Shown one piece after another: positions 37,201 to 49,270 of a stretch of 64,000 nt of DNA. Every line of letters begins with the position of its first letter. Positions within the stretch are counted from its first letter, which is position 1. The stretch is from contig CM035809.1 in assembly GCA_020466095.1 (NCBI GenBank), forward strand, positions 21,802,139 through 21,866,138, written 5' to 3'. The position numbers were made by a program, and so were the translations under genes. The notes below the pieces were generated by a model. It searched no databases and was not told the origin of the DNA. It saw nothing but the letters and a program-made list of their open reading frames with translations. Source of the stretch: Chlorops oryzae (lineage: Eukaryota > Arthropoda > Insecta > Diptera > Chloropidae).

Positions 37201-39830
37201 GCGTGTCACAGTGGGGTCATGATTTTCGACCGGATTATAAAAAACTCGGTATCTTGAGACATCGTTTTCCAAAAGTGCCTGCAATGGTCTTAACTGCAAC
37301 TGCAACGCCACGTGTACGTAAGGATATACTACTTCAATTGAATATGCCAAGCTGCAAATGGTTTTTGGCTAGTTTCAATAGAAGCAATTTAAAATTTTCA
37401 GTGTTACCCAAACGCGGGGTTAATACGTTGACTGAAATAAAGAATTTTATAAACCGGCAATCGAAACAATCGAGTGGCATTAATTTACTGTTTGTCACGA
37501 AACGAATGTGACAAAGTAGCTGCAGAAATGCGTTCGGCCGGAATAAAAAGTATCGCCTATCATGCTGGATTGAACGATAGCGAACGTGAGACCAGACAAA
37601 AGGATTGGATTGTGAATAAAGTCCGAGTTATTTGTGCAACTATCGCTTTTGGCATGGGAATTGATAAGCCGGATGTTCGTTTCGTTTTGCATTATACGAT
37701 GCCGAAATCAATTGAGGGCTACTATCAGGAAGCCGGTCGCGCTGGTCGTGACGGTGCAATTGCCAGTTGTATCTTGTATTACAATTATGCGGATATGGTG
37801 CGGCATAAAAAACTAATGGACTGTAAGGATGCATTCCGATTGAAGTTGACACGTAATAATAATTTTTTTTCCTTTGCGTTTTAGTGGATCGTTCCATGTC
37901 TATGGATGCCAAACGAGTTCATACTGAAAATTTACATCGCATTGTTAATTATTGTGAAAATATAACCGATTGTCGGAGGTCTCAACAGTTGGACTACTTT
38001 GGCGAGCATTTTACGAGTGAACAATGCTTGGCGAATCGTGAAACCGCTTGCGATAATTGCACCGCTCGTGGAAATTATAAGGTAATTATTCAGAAGAACA
38101 TTTCAAAAAACTCTCAGCTTCGAATTTTGAGTATTTGTATTTTTCTAAAATATATTTATCCTCTTCTTTATTCATCTTTCTATTACTTTTTGAAATTTTC
38201 TTAACGCAAGAGCAACACACTTGCTTCAGTTTGTTCAAACACGGTGAGCTATAGAAAAATAAGTTTTTTCTTTTTAAGTATTTTGTGCTCAAATCTTAGG
38301 TGAGGTCGTTCATGATGTAGATATCTTTTATATATTTAGTTACTGGATACTAAGAAAGCCCAGTCGAAAGTGTTTTTTTTTTTCTCATTTTGCTCATTTA
38401 AATGCAATGTTGCGGATGTCTTTCATTCACTGAATATATTCAAATGTTATTTTTTCATTTTAGAAAATAGATGCTCTCGAACAGTGTCGGAAAGTGGCAC
38501 ACGCAGTAAAGGACATATGCGGTGGACGTGCGCGCTTTACACTTTTGCATATTGGTAATTTAAAAACTCATACTAGAAAAGTCTACTAACGGATCTGAAT
38601 TTTTGGTTATTTACTTAATTTTTTATTTATTTTATTTTTTATTTATTTTATTTTTTATTTACTTAATTTTTTATTTACTTAATTTTTTATTTATTTTATT
38701 TTTTATTAATGTCACAGTTAAAGCATTCTTTGTAAAAGCACTCTATGCACTGACATTAATAACATTTTCTATAATTTAAGCCGACGTTCTTAAAGGATCA
38801 ATGATTAAGAAAATTCTCGAAAATGGACATAACAAAACACCCTACCATGGCTATTTAAAAGACTGGGATAAGTCGGATATTCAACGTTTACTACGTAAAT
38901 TAGTGATCGAAGAATATTTGCGTGAAGAATTGATTGTCTCAAAGGACATTCCGCAAGCGTACCTCTATTTGGGACCACGAGTTGCTAAACTAATGAAAGA
39001 TAACATACCAATGGAGTTCTCTCTAACGACTAAAGAAACTGGCAAAAGGCCAGCTCCAATTGCAACAGTTGGTATTGAGAATGGTGCCGTTGGAAATTCT
39101 GGTGGCACTGCTGACCTACGACGCATTTATGAACGTTGTTATTCGGACTTATTGGATCATTGCCGATCGATTGCTGCGGAACGTAATGTTACAATGGCCA
39201 GTATTATGAATATACAAGCGTTGAAAGCTATGGCTGAAACCCTTCCGGAAACCGAAGACGACATGCGTAAGATACCTCACGTAACGAAGGCTAATTTCGA
39301 TAAATTTGGTGCAAGTATGCTTGAAATCACACGTAACTATGCGGCTGAAAAGCTTTGTTTGCTCATGGATATGGACGATTTGAAAGCAGCGACAGAAACT
39401 GAGGAAACTCCTGCAAAAAATAATTTCAGTGCCAATGCGGACGATTCATGGGATATGGCAGCTATTTCACAGGGATCTCGAGGATCTCAGGGCAGCTATC
39501 GTGGTGGTAAACGAAAACGTCAGTGGCGGGGAAGCAATTCAAAAGCAAAAAAGGCAAACACTGCTCGGAGCGGGAGTAACTCTAGTTGGGGTGGCAGTAC
39601 TAACGGTGTATCAAGCAGTCCAAAGAAAACTACACGTAAAAGAGGTTCGAGCAACAAAAAACAAAGCACCCGTGGAAAGTCTACGGCTACAGCTGGCAAC
39701 AGTTCATGGATTGGAAAGAAAACAGGTTTGCAGGAATCATATTTTTGTGGAAATACAATTTTTATCGGAATTCTCTTTTTCAGGTTCAAGTAGTGGCTTT
39801 CAGATGATGCCGATGCCTATTTCGAAATGA
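34242..39830 (+). CDS. Blm: Bloom syndrome RecQ helicase (Blm/mus309)
   Basis: Ten exons: 34242-34311, 34370-35179, 35241-36013, 36081-36647, 36721-36858, 37137-37822, 37885-38081, 38464-38554, 38781-39725 and 39784-39830, about 1440 residues. Blm is a nuclear 3'-5' DNA helicase that dissolves recombination intermediates and suppresses crossovers. The N-terminus is acidic and Ser-rich. Walker A is [15 protein letters not shown] (about residue 698), the DEAH box [15 protein letters not shown], and motif [12 protein letters not shown]. The RQC zinc region has [12 protein letters not shown] and ACDNC, followed by the winged helix. An HRDC domain (about 1220-1300) and a basic Ser/Lys tail complete it. 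Three frame breaks interrupt it: an extra T at 34620-34623, a slip in the AAT run at about 35584-35606, and an extra base at about 37480-37485. Joining phases are otherwise right, so errors are more likely than a dead gene. Confidence 0.95.
38600..38710. repeat. AT-rich minisatellite in Blm intron
   Basis: TTTTTTATTTA(T/C)TTTA units repeat about six times within the 38555-38780 intron. Confidence 0.8.
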
Positions 39831-40671
39831 TTCAAGTTTTTGTTAAATGTATTAATTTCTTATTTTTTTATGTATGGTTATGTTATCTATATAAGTATTA
39901 AATTTAATTCTTCGTTTTTTTTATATAAAACATCAATCTCAAAATATCACGTGTGTTTAGATATGAGTTTTCAGTCGAAAACGATATTTTAGACTTTCTT
40001 TAGGGGTGTTTCTTCGTGTTGGGTCTTCGCCTATTTAAATCATTGATAACATTCCTGAAAGCTCCAGATGCTTGCTACAGGATACTTTTTGTTTTGTTTG
40101 ACATATCAAAAGGTCGAGGACTGCGAAAATTTGTCCTCACAGTTTGCATCAGATTTTTTAATGATAGTACATAATAAAATATGTTGTGTGTTATATTAAA
40201 GCCAAAAAGATTTTCCTGAAACTTGTGCAACTATATTTTTTAAGGTTGTTTTTTTTTTTTGTGGTAGCTATGCCAACATTTTCGTCTGGTTATGTGAAAA
40301 TGAGCTACCAGTTTATGAAAAGTAAAAATTTTTTGTATTTTGCTTTAAGTTTTACTTTATATTTTCTGCAAATCAGTTTTATTTTGTGTCATTAGTGGGT
40401 TAATAAGAAATTAATATTCAAAAAATCATTCGATCATTTGGACAATTGAATTTAAATGTTATTTTAATAATAATCCCGTCGTAAATAATTCACCGTCATT
40501 AATTGCTCATATAAAATTAAGTAATAAAAACAAAAACACATAGTCAAATAAAACAATCGAGGTAAGTACAGGTACCTTAATAACTCAAAGCCTCGTAAAT
40601 GCTTATCGTCAAAAAAAAAAATGGATAGTCTTGTTAATCTTGTTAGTGTTTAAAAAAGAATTTTGTTTTTG
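39831..40671. other. Convergent 3' region of Blm and TPK
   Basis: AT-rich 3' untranslated and intergenic sequence. A short inverted pair TGGTAGCT...AGCTACCA lies at 40261-40310. No other gene. Confidence 0.5.
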
Positions 40672-41627
40672 TTAGCAACTGTCATCAAAGCAGAACATTC
40701 CCATTGACCAAATTAAACAACTTTCTGTCTCGATGTGGACACTTTCGGCAGCATAAGTATTAGAACTACTAACTAATCCTCCGAATTCTAAGTCGCCATT
40801 GCCTGTAGATCGAAACATAAGTATTTTTTTTTTTTTTTGCAAATTTAAAAGATTTAATTTCCTCACATAAGTCCCACCGCAAGCCTTTTGTGGTAACATT
40901 TCTCGCCGGGGCACCAATAGGTATCAAGGAACACCATTGCTGATCTTCAACTAATTCCTTGGGAATGTGTACACAATGTTTCCCGGGACGTAATAGCCAT
41001 GTCAACGAATTGCCACTCAATAAATAAATATTCAAATTCAAGCTTTGAACTTTAAACAGTGTATTTATATTCGCCATTATTTGATCAAAGCGACCAGAAG
41101 TGTCATGAAACACGATAATATTTTCAATCTGCAAACAATTTTCAAACGATAACATTACCACTTGTGAATATTTCATTTACTTACCTGGTTGTCCACCAGG
41201 AAAGGTCGAACCTCATGTATTGCCTTCGTGAAATCTGTTGCATTTTGATCTGGAGTATGTACTTTCTTCGTGGCCTTGAAGTGATCCAAAGTGTCTTGGC
41301 TTACCGAATCGAAATCTCCAGTTATTCGGTCTGGCGGCTTCATTACATGATCTTTGCAGTGTTCATCAAGAAATTGCCTCCATCGATTGGCTCCACCGTC
41401 CACCAAACAGCGAAGTTGTGCTTTAATCAAATATAAACATATCGAATTTATATAACATAAACCAACAAACTACAAATCTTACAATTCTCCCAAATATTTC
41501 GAGCCACATCAGGAGGAACGCGTATTTCACGATTTAGAACTAGACAAATGTATTTTAATTTGTTTTCGCCATTTAAAAACGTTGTTATCTTCCTAGGAGA
41601 CCAAGATTGAACGTTCTTTAAGTCCAT
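40672..41627 (-). CDS. Thiamine pyrophosphokinase
   Basis: Four minus-strand exons: 41483-41627, 41185-41420, 40867-41128 and 40672-40802. They give 257 residues with all phases consistent and no frame break, the usual size for animal TPK1. The enzyme transfers pyrophosphate from ATP to thiamine to make thiamine diphosphate in the cytosol. Key family motifs are visible: CLVDGGANRW, the acidic site PDRITGDFDS, DQNATDFTKA, and near the C-terminus WCSLIPIGAPARNVTTKGLRW and LVSSSNTY. The last intron contains a long A run (minus strand), and without splicing the frame would be lost there. It is convergent with Blm and divergent from the zinc-finger gene. I know of a Drosophila orthologue but do not assign a symbol. 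Confidence 0.93.
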
Positions 41628-42974
41628 TCTCGCATATAAACATCGACATATATACTATAATGAATATTTTGGTACATAAGACATTGATTATTTTGAATTT
41701 TACGGGGATTTGGAAGAGAAAAAACATTGCTTTACCATTGGCTGGTAAAACGGAATGTGGAAGTAAATTAAACGGGACTTGGCACGCCATATTTTCTCGA
41801 GATATAAACCAACAAACTAAAATCTTACAATTCTCCCAAATAGCATTTCTAACGATCCACAGTCAGAGACGGGGAAACTAGTATCGATACTTTCATCGAT
41901 TTAGTTAAGTTCGTTTATGATGCAAATGTATTTTAATTTGATTAAAAAAACGCCATATATTGGAAAAAAACGACTGTTTCCATTTCAAGAGACTAAGAAC
42001 ATGAAAAAACCAGAATGATTTTTGAAATATTGGCGTGCATTCAAACATTGAACATGATTTAAATACATGAATATTTTGGATATCAATAAAGTATCATTAG
42101 AAATAACAAAAAATAAAATATAAAATTGACATTTTACGATTCATGGACTAGAGAAAAAACCAAGTTCTTTACCATTAGTGGTAAAACGCGACATGATAAG
42201 CAAAAAGTAGCAATTCATGGAACGGAGACTTGGAACACGCATATTTCATTCTCGATGATAGTAAATAACTTAAATGTATGCAAAATCAATATCAAAATTA
42301 GCATTTTTCAACGATTTTGAGTAAGACAATATGGGAAATAGATCAAATCTTATCGTTTGTTAAGTTCGTTTGTGAATTTGATTGAAGGGGATTTAAAGAA
42401 AAAAATTCCATCCCTAAATAATAATGTTGCACCACATTGGTCAAGGACAATTTATTCAGTTTGTTGCACTTAGCACCTTGTCTGCACATGCAACGTCAAT
42501 ATGTGGTTCGTTATACGCTATTTACACGTTAAGACATTTCGATAATGAAACACACTTTTTGATGACTATCGAAATGTCTTAACGTGTAAATAGCGTATTA
42601 TACAGATTGAATGGGTGTACATCAGTGTAATTGCCCTCATTTCGTCAATTGAAAGACGAAAAGATGCGAAGAGTTGTTTGTCCAATTTTTACCCAGCAAA
42701 AAAAACGATTTTCGAATGTTTTTTAAATAAGAAGGGTCATAAGTGAATAATTTGAAAGCGCCATTTAACTAGAGATAATATATGTTTGGCACCGACTTTA
42801 AGTTTGGTATCGTTTCTTAACCCTGCTGTTAGCTAGCTTAAGAAAGTTACACTAAATGCTTTAGGGACCATTTGGCCAGCGGTGTATTTTTCATACAAAA
42901 TATATAGTTAACATAAGAATTTGAGCTCTTTACAAGAAGAATGTTATGGCTGAAAGTAAATATATTTCATCAAT
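41628..42974. other. Intergenic upstream of TPK with small repeats
   Basis: A stretch at 41803-41836 repeats TPK exon1/intron1 sequence (AACCAACAAACT, ATCTTACAATTCTCCCAAAT) near 41462-41494. The blocks 41695-41800 and 42125-42260 resemble each other loosely (TTTACCATT-G-TGGTAAAACG). No gene recognised. Confidence 0.45.
42515..42596. mobile_element. Hairpin MITE (ACGCTATTTACACGTTAAGA family)
   Basis: A 30-bp perfect stem ACGCTATTTACACGTTAAGA...ATTTCGATA pairs with its inverse around a loop of about 20 bp. The same arm occurs at 62335-62371, 63291-63310 and 58118-58155, so this is a repeated family. Confidence 0.8.
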
Positions 42975-43960
42975 CTCCAGATATTAGGCAAGCAAATGCA
43001 TCTTTGCAGGTAAACAATCATAATGAGTGGATGTAAACTTGTCTGAATTACCCACACCAAAAATAGGAAATTTGCCCGTACACTAGTCAATTGTTTTTCA
43101 CACGTACACAAGTTTGCTGGAGAAAAATTAGACAAGCTACCTCACGTCTTCCTGCGTATACTCTGTCGCTGAACCAGGTATGAATTGCCTAAGTGTATAT
43201 TCAGCCAATGATTTTGTGATTAGGGCCATTCACTTTATTACGTTACCCATAAGGGGCGGGAAATCTTATGCTCGCTTACATCGGATTCTGATTTATGCTG
43301 TAAATATGCTTACGTACAGTCATCAAAAGCCAAATTTAAATGACAATGTGCGTGTATCGTTGTCATATCAGCTGTGAAATGTGCAGTATGGTGGATTTCA
43401 AATTTAGCTATGTTGAATAGATAACATACCTCAACTGCACAAAGACCAACTTTCAAAACTCTTAAAACTCTTCCTTAACGTCCTTCATCTACAGATTAAG
43501 AACCCAATCAATGCAGACGTCTTTTTAAAGGGCGTAAAGCTAGGCATTTTGCTTTCAATCCCCAGATATTGGCCACAAAAAAAATGCATTTTGGAAGGGT
43601 TAAACAAGTCATAATGATTTTGTGATTAGGGCCATTCATTTATTACGTTACCATAAGGGGGCGGGGGAAATCTTATGCTCGCTTACATCGGATTCTGATT
43701 TATGCTTAAATATGCTTACGTACATCATCAAAAGCCAAAAATTTCAAATACAATGGCGGTATCTTTCATATCAGCTGTGAAATGGCATTGGTGGATTTCA
43801 AATTTAGCTATTTGAATAGATAACATACCTCAACTGCACGAAAAGACCAACTTTCAAAACTCTTAAAACTCTTCCTTAACGTCCTTTCATCACAGATTAA
43901 GAACCCAATCGAAATGCAGACGTCTTTTTAAAGGGTGTAAAGCAGGCATTTTGCTTTTCA
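42975..43960. repeat. Imperfect tandem duplication, period about 406 bp, indel-rich
   Basis: Blocks starting AATGATTTTGTGATTAGGGC at 43207 and 43613 continue in parallel through CTTATGCTCGCTTACATCGG, GATAACATACCTCAACTGCA and CAGATTAAGAACCCAATC, with many one- to four-base gaps. The earlier part (CCAGATATT-GGC) also recurs. It lies upstream of the zinc-finger gene. Confidence 0.85.
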
Positions 43961-44140
43961 ATGTACACATGATGCAACGCGGTAGTGCAGACTGGGCATA
44001 AAGTTGCCAAAAAGCAAAGCGAAAATGGATTCGTCGAAGAGTGAGTGAAGCAGAGGAAGAGAAAATATGATTGAAAAATTACTTGAATTAAAGGAATCAG
44101 ATTATTAGTATAAGTTTAAAGTATTTAGTTATAAAAAAAA

Positions 44141-47100
44141 ATGGAGGAACTGGAGCCATGGAATATGTTTACAAATGACTTTGTTGCCGATGAAAACAAT
44201 GCTAATGGAAATCGCGAGGACACTGAACGAAACAGGGAAGATGATAATGACGAAGATGATAATGACGCTGATGGCGATGATGCTCAAACGAATTTCCTAG
44301 TTCCGGAAGTAACAATGGGCGGAGACGAGATGGAAGAAGAAAACGGCAAAGAAGAAGACGAACCAGGCGAAGACGATGATGCTATATTCAATTTCGGCCT
44401 CGTAGACGAACTCTCACCAACTAGGCCGAAACGATCAATGGCGTTAACGGCAGCCGAAATTGCTCGAACGAAGAAGGAGCTAGAATCTTTAATAAATTAT
44501 GATCAAGCTGTTGTATACATTTGTCCGGCTTGTGGATCCGAATATGAAACGCAAGAAGATTGGAAACGACATATGAATGGTATACACGCCTTTAATACAA
44601 GACATGGCTTGAATTTCGTGCAGATAGACAAACTATATCACGAGTGCTTGCAATGCTATAAGCGTATAGCGATGCATAGTATGGAGAATTTGTTGAAACA
44701 CAAATACACCCATTTGCCGTATCGATGTTCCAAGTGTAAGTTTTGTCATCGTCAATACAAATATCGTCAGGATTTGATGGTGCATTTACGTACAAATCAT
44801 TATACCGAACTGATTGAAGTGGCTAGAGCAGCCAAGCAGGCATTGGACAAGCAACAGGACGGTCAGCAGCACGGCTCTATGGGCGGATTAGCGATTAGAG
44901 AGATTAAGGAGAATGCAATTGATATTTTCGAGAATACAATGATTGATAGTGAACCGGTTACTGTTAGGAATGAAGTAATGGAACAAGATGACCATGAATT
45001 TGATGGCGCAGCGGAGCATTCGCGAAATTCATTTTTACTACCACCATTTCTTGAGGATGGGTTGAGTCGAGACTCGTCTCCTAACTCGGAACAGCAAAGT
45101 GTTGGCAGCGGTGGTGGTGTTGGCGGCGGTGGTGGTGTAGGTGGTGGTAATGAGGAACATTCTGTGTACGAGAAGCAAATACAGTATATTTGTCCAAAAT
45201 GTGGTCAGGAATATGGAAATCAAAATCAATGGCAGCAGCATATTATAGGTGTACACGATTATGGGACAAGACGAGGACTCAATTTCGAGGAAATTAATTC
45301 AAATCAACACGCTCGATGCTTAGAATGCGAAAAGGTATGTACCTAGAATTTTTTTTTTTTTTCAAAAGAAATTCCCTAATAACTTCGCCTATTTTGCAGG
45401 TCATACCCGTGAACAAAATTCATAATTTGCAACAGCATAAATTCACTCATTTGCCACACAAGACCTGGTTACGTTGTAAACTATGTTTTGAAGCTTTCCC
45501 AAATCGGCCAGATATACTCAAACATTTAATGATTCAACACCGCCTCGGTGGATTCAATGAAATGAATCGTGTCGATAGCAATGATGCCGACATCGATGAT
45601 AGCCAAGATAATTGGGATTGTGACGATGCACTCTTAACAGAAGCCCAACGAGCACCAACGAAGCAGAAAAAACACGAAGAACGAAATAAATTCGATCAGC
45701 ACATCGAATACCTTTGCCCGACATGTGGAAATGAATTTCGCGTTAAGAAACTCTGGCGCAAACATATTGGCAATGTGCATAAGTTAACAAGTCTCGAAGC
45801 ACTAAATTTTGTGAGTATCAACGAGCGAGAGGTCCAGTGCCTAGAATGTGGAAAAGTCATAACAAACGCATATGGCATACAAAATGCCCAGCAACATTAT
45901 TTCACACACATGCCCTTTAAGTCGTTTATACGTTGTCGTCTGTGTTCCAAGTCGTACACAGATCGCAAGGGCTTGATAAAGCATTTGCGTGGAAAACATT
46001 TTGGTCGCATAAAACAGTTTAATGAACAATCGATGAAAATGCATCGAACTCCAACACCGTTATTAGCAGCACAACAGCCACAGCTACGTCAACAATTGCA
46101 AACAAATCCAAATCATTTTCTGTCTAGGGCTTTACAGAGACCATTACGAAATTCCGATGCACCACTGCCACAGCTACAGCCAATTGCTAGGCGACAACGT
46201 CCCGAACGATACAAAGAAATCGTAAAACGAAACGATGTAATATACGAAATCGAATTCATAAGCGAAGATGATGACGAACAACAGTGCGACAATGAAGTTG
46301 GCATAGTAAATGCTGCGCACGAAGACAATGATAATGATGATGATGATGACGACGTTCTACTTGTACCAGAGATTTCCAACGTAAATAATGGTGATCGTTT
46401 TGTTGGACGTGAACGTTGCGCCGATTGCGGTTCTATTTTCACCACGCTCGAAGCTTTACGTGCCCATATACGTAAGGAACATGATTTCTATGAGAAACCC
46501 AAAAATTCCAGTTTCGATAATTCGAGTACCAATAAAAACTACATTGATTCCAGCAATGATCATTCGAATGACGATGAATTGCTTATGCCTGTTAAAGCAG
46601 AAAATGTCATCACGCCTACTTCCGCCACATCGGCTTCTCCCGATTGTCATTTCACTTATCTTTGTCCAGCATGTGGTGTTGAACATTATACGCAAATGGA
46701 TTGGCGTCGTCATATCAATACCGTACACAATTTCGATAAAAGACAGTATCTCAATTTCCGTCAATTGGGCCAATATCGTTTCCAGTGTATGATATGCAAC
46801 GATATTATTACAAAATCCAAATTGAAAACATTACAGGATCACAAGTTTCGCCATTTACCGTATAAATCATATTTGAAATGTAAATACTGCGGCACTCTCT
46901 ATAATCATAAGCCGAATATGTTTGCACATCTGCAAGTGCGTCACAATATAAATGCTCCACGCAATACTGGTAACGATGAATTAACCAACGATGACTATGA
47001 ACTAACACCTTCGTTCGTTGTATCGTCAACAACACGTAATCCTCAAATACCGAATGCAAATTTGCCGATGCGACAAATGTCATTTAAGCTGGCCCCCGGC

Positions 47101-48235
47101 AATGGAAATTCTGGAAACACTCAATTTGCTAAGCCACCTGGATTAAAAACCGCCGAGGATGTTATTACCTTCCATAATGCTGTCGATCATGCAACTATAA
47201 CGTATTTCTGTCCATCCTGTAATGAGAACTTTGACTCGCACGTTTTTTGGCGCAAACACATTGTAGAGGAGCACAATTTAAATAGTCGTGAGGGCCTTAA
47301 TTTCCGTCAAATCGATGAGCATCATTACCTTTGCTTACAATGCTATAAACGTGTCACTGTGACACATACAAAAGGTGCGATTGGCCAATTGCAGTCACAT
47401 AAATTCCGACATTTGCCCTACAAGTCCTTTAGATGTCTGCGTTGCAATGGTGAATTCGTGCGAAAGCAAATGTTCTTCAAGCATTTAAATCGTGCAACAA
47501 ATCGATGTGAAAGTGTTATTAAAAATGATGTCACACAAGATCGAAATCAAGCAGCAGCAGCAGCAGCAGCAACAACATCAGCAAATGTAGATGCCAGTCC
47601 TAAACAATATGCCACTGCAGGTGGAGGAGGAGGTGGAGGTGGAGCGGTAATGGGTGTGAAACAAAACACTTCCTTCAATAGCGTGCAAGATGCTTTCGAA
47701 GGTCAAGACGATGGCACCAATGCTTCGTTGATAATGAATCAAGATGCATTTATTCTTGTGTGTCCTCAGTGCGCTGCTGAATTCGATAATACACGAAATT
47801 GGCGTGAACATATAAATTCAGAGCATGAATTAGGTAAACGCGAGAATCTCCGATTTAAGCGAATAAGTCCCATGCTTCACAAATGCCTGGAATGTGGCGA
47901 ACATGTGAGTGGACGAAAATTGCGGGATCTACAAGTACATAGGTTTAAACATCTTCCATATGGACCGTACATTCAATGTAAATTCTGTAAAACTGGCTTA
48001 CAGCTATATCAGTAAAATGCAAGATCATTTACGTCAAAAGCATCCGAATGTTGTGCAAAAACATGAAGAATATGCTAAAATGGAGGAAATGCGACTCTAC
48101 GAAGAGAATTCACTTACCGATGCTGATAGTTTGGGCGGTTCATCGGTAATTAACGAAGCAGATATCGACGATGATGTACAAGTTGTCACCGGAGGAGAAA
48201 TCGACGACGATGATGAACAATACCTTTTAGGATAA
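44141..48235 (+). CDS. Large protein of repeated three-finger C2H2 zinc-finger modules
   Basis: Two exons, 44141-45334 and 45400-48235, about 1342 residues. The N-terminus is strongly acidic (residues about 15-105). Then comes a module repeated six times: a finger of form CPxCGxEx6WxxHxxxxH, a spacer with LNF, a second finger CLxCxK...HKFTHLP, and a third CKxC...HLxxxH. Modules start near residues 125, 348, 496, 818, 1000 and 1183. One unpaired finger (CADCGSIF) is near 736. Gly-rich and Ala/Gly-rich linkers lie between, and the tail is acidic. DNA or RNA binding is the natural guess. I do not recognise the gene. One extra A in the run at 47991-47994 shifts the frame inside the last finger; removing it gives CKFCKLAYSYISKMQDHLR and runs to the stop at 48235. 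The ATG is preceded by an A-rich leader. Confidence 0.85.
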
Positions 48236-48517
48236 GCGTAATATTTCTAGGTTTGTTTGTAATTTAAATCTGTAGTTATTTCTCATATTAAATCATAAAT
48301 CCCATTAAAAATTTTTTTATTATTATTATTTATATCATTTTATTTTATGAAATTTTCGTCGAATCGACACGTAATGGTGTATCTTACAACAATCCATGTA
48401 AATGCATGGCTCTAACACAGTATAATAACTCAGACATTAGATTATATTATATTATTAAGAGAAAAAGCTATCAATAAAATGTATTATCAAAAATTCTCTT
48501 AAACAGGTTTATCTTTA

Positions 48518-48668
48518 TTACTCACCATAATCGTATCGTTGGTAAATAGCTTTCTTCAATTTACGGTAGTCTCGTTCGAGTCGGACAGATAATTCTTTAT
48601 TTTCGAACTTCATAGATAAACTAGATTCAATTTTCTTTGTTAAATGATCCGTTGAAATGCTCAATGGC
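48518..48668 (-). CDS. Possible exon, unrecognised
   Basis: The minus strand encodes a charged, helix-like stretch (STDHLTKKIESSLSMKFENK then ELSVRLERDYRKLKKAIYQR and YDYG) ending at a strong donor TATG|GTGAGT, or a stop two codons later. It looks like real coding sequence convergent with the zinc-finger gene, but no partner exons were found and the start is undefined. Confidence 0.35.
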
Positions 48669-48865
48669 TCGTTATGAGAATTTCTTTTATTTTATCTGCT
48701 TCTTTCTTGTCTGTTCTTTTGTTATGGGAAATGTTTCTCAACTTTTATGATTTACAGCGGAAACTTTTCTTTCCCTATTTTTTAGACTTTATTAAAACTA
48801 AATGTTACATAAAAATAAAAAAAAAACACACCAACTTGTACATACAATGTTCCTGAAGTAATAGT

Positions 48866-48990
48866 CATGTCCTCACTATAGGCCCAAATTACGTAATTTG
48901 AGCGTTTTCCTAATTTCAGTCTCTGAAATTGACTGACTGAAATTACGAAAACGCTCAAATTACGTATTTTGGGCCTATAGTGAGGACATG
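48866..48990. mobile_element. Long near-perfect hairpin MITE
   Basis: CATGTCCTCACTATAGGCCC and GGGCCTATAGTGAGGACATG are the ends of a 125-bp inverted repeat with arms of about 55 bp, including AACGCTCAAATTACGTA. It lies 30 bp from the hAT MITE at 49021. Confidence 0.8.
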
Positions 48991-49020
48991 CTATTAGACG
49001 AAATCTTTAAAAGTTATAAA

Positions 49021-49262
49021 CAGGGCTCGGATATATATGCATTTATAAATTTAAAGCATACTTTATGGGGGGAAAAATTTTTCTTACCAACATTTTGCGA
49101 ATAAGTCTAGGGAAGTTGAACTTCAAACGGCTTTTCTACCTTCATAAAAATTCTTTTTGAAGTTAAAAATCTATTTGAATCTTAACTTTATGTGAGTTGA
49201 ACAAAATTTTTACTCCATAAAGTATGCTTTAAATTTATAAATGCATATATATCCGAGCCCTG
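49021..49262. mobile_element. Intact hAT-type MITE with 8-bp target duplication
   Basis: The ends CAGGGCTCGGATATATATGC and GCATATATATCCGAGCCCTG are perfect inverses, and pairing extends about 48 bp. Flanks are GTTATAAA on both sides (49013-49020, 49263-49270). 242 bp, non-coding. Degraded relatives are in both FAR intron 1 copies. Confidence 0.93.
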
Positions 49263-49270
49263 GTTATAAA

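Noticed and set aside
37854..37884. A 32-base intron in Blm (donor ACAC|GTAATA)
   Set aside because: Too short; the donor at 37823 (GACT|GTAAGG) gives a 62-base intron and restores the conserved sequence.
41803..41836. A second TPK exon
   Set aside because: Only about 30 bases around the exon 1 donor are repeated, with no coding continuity.
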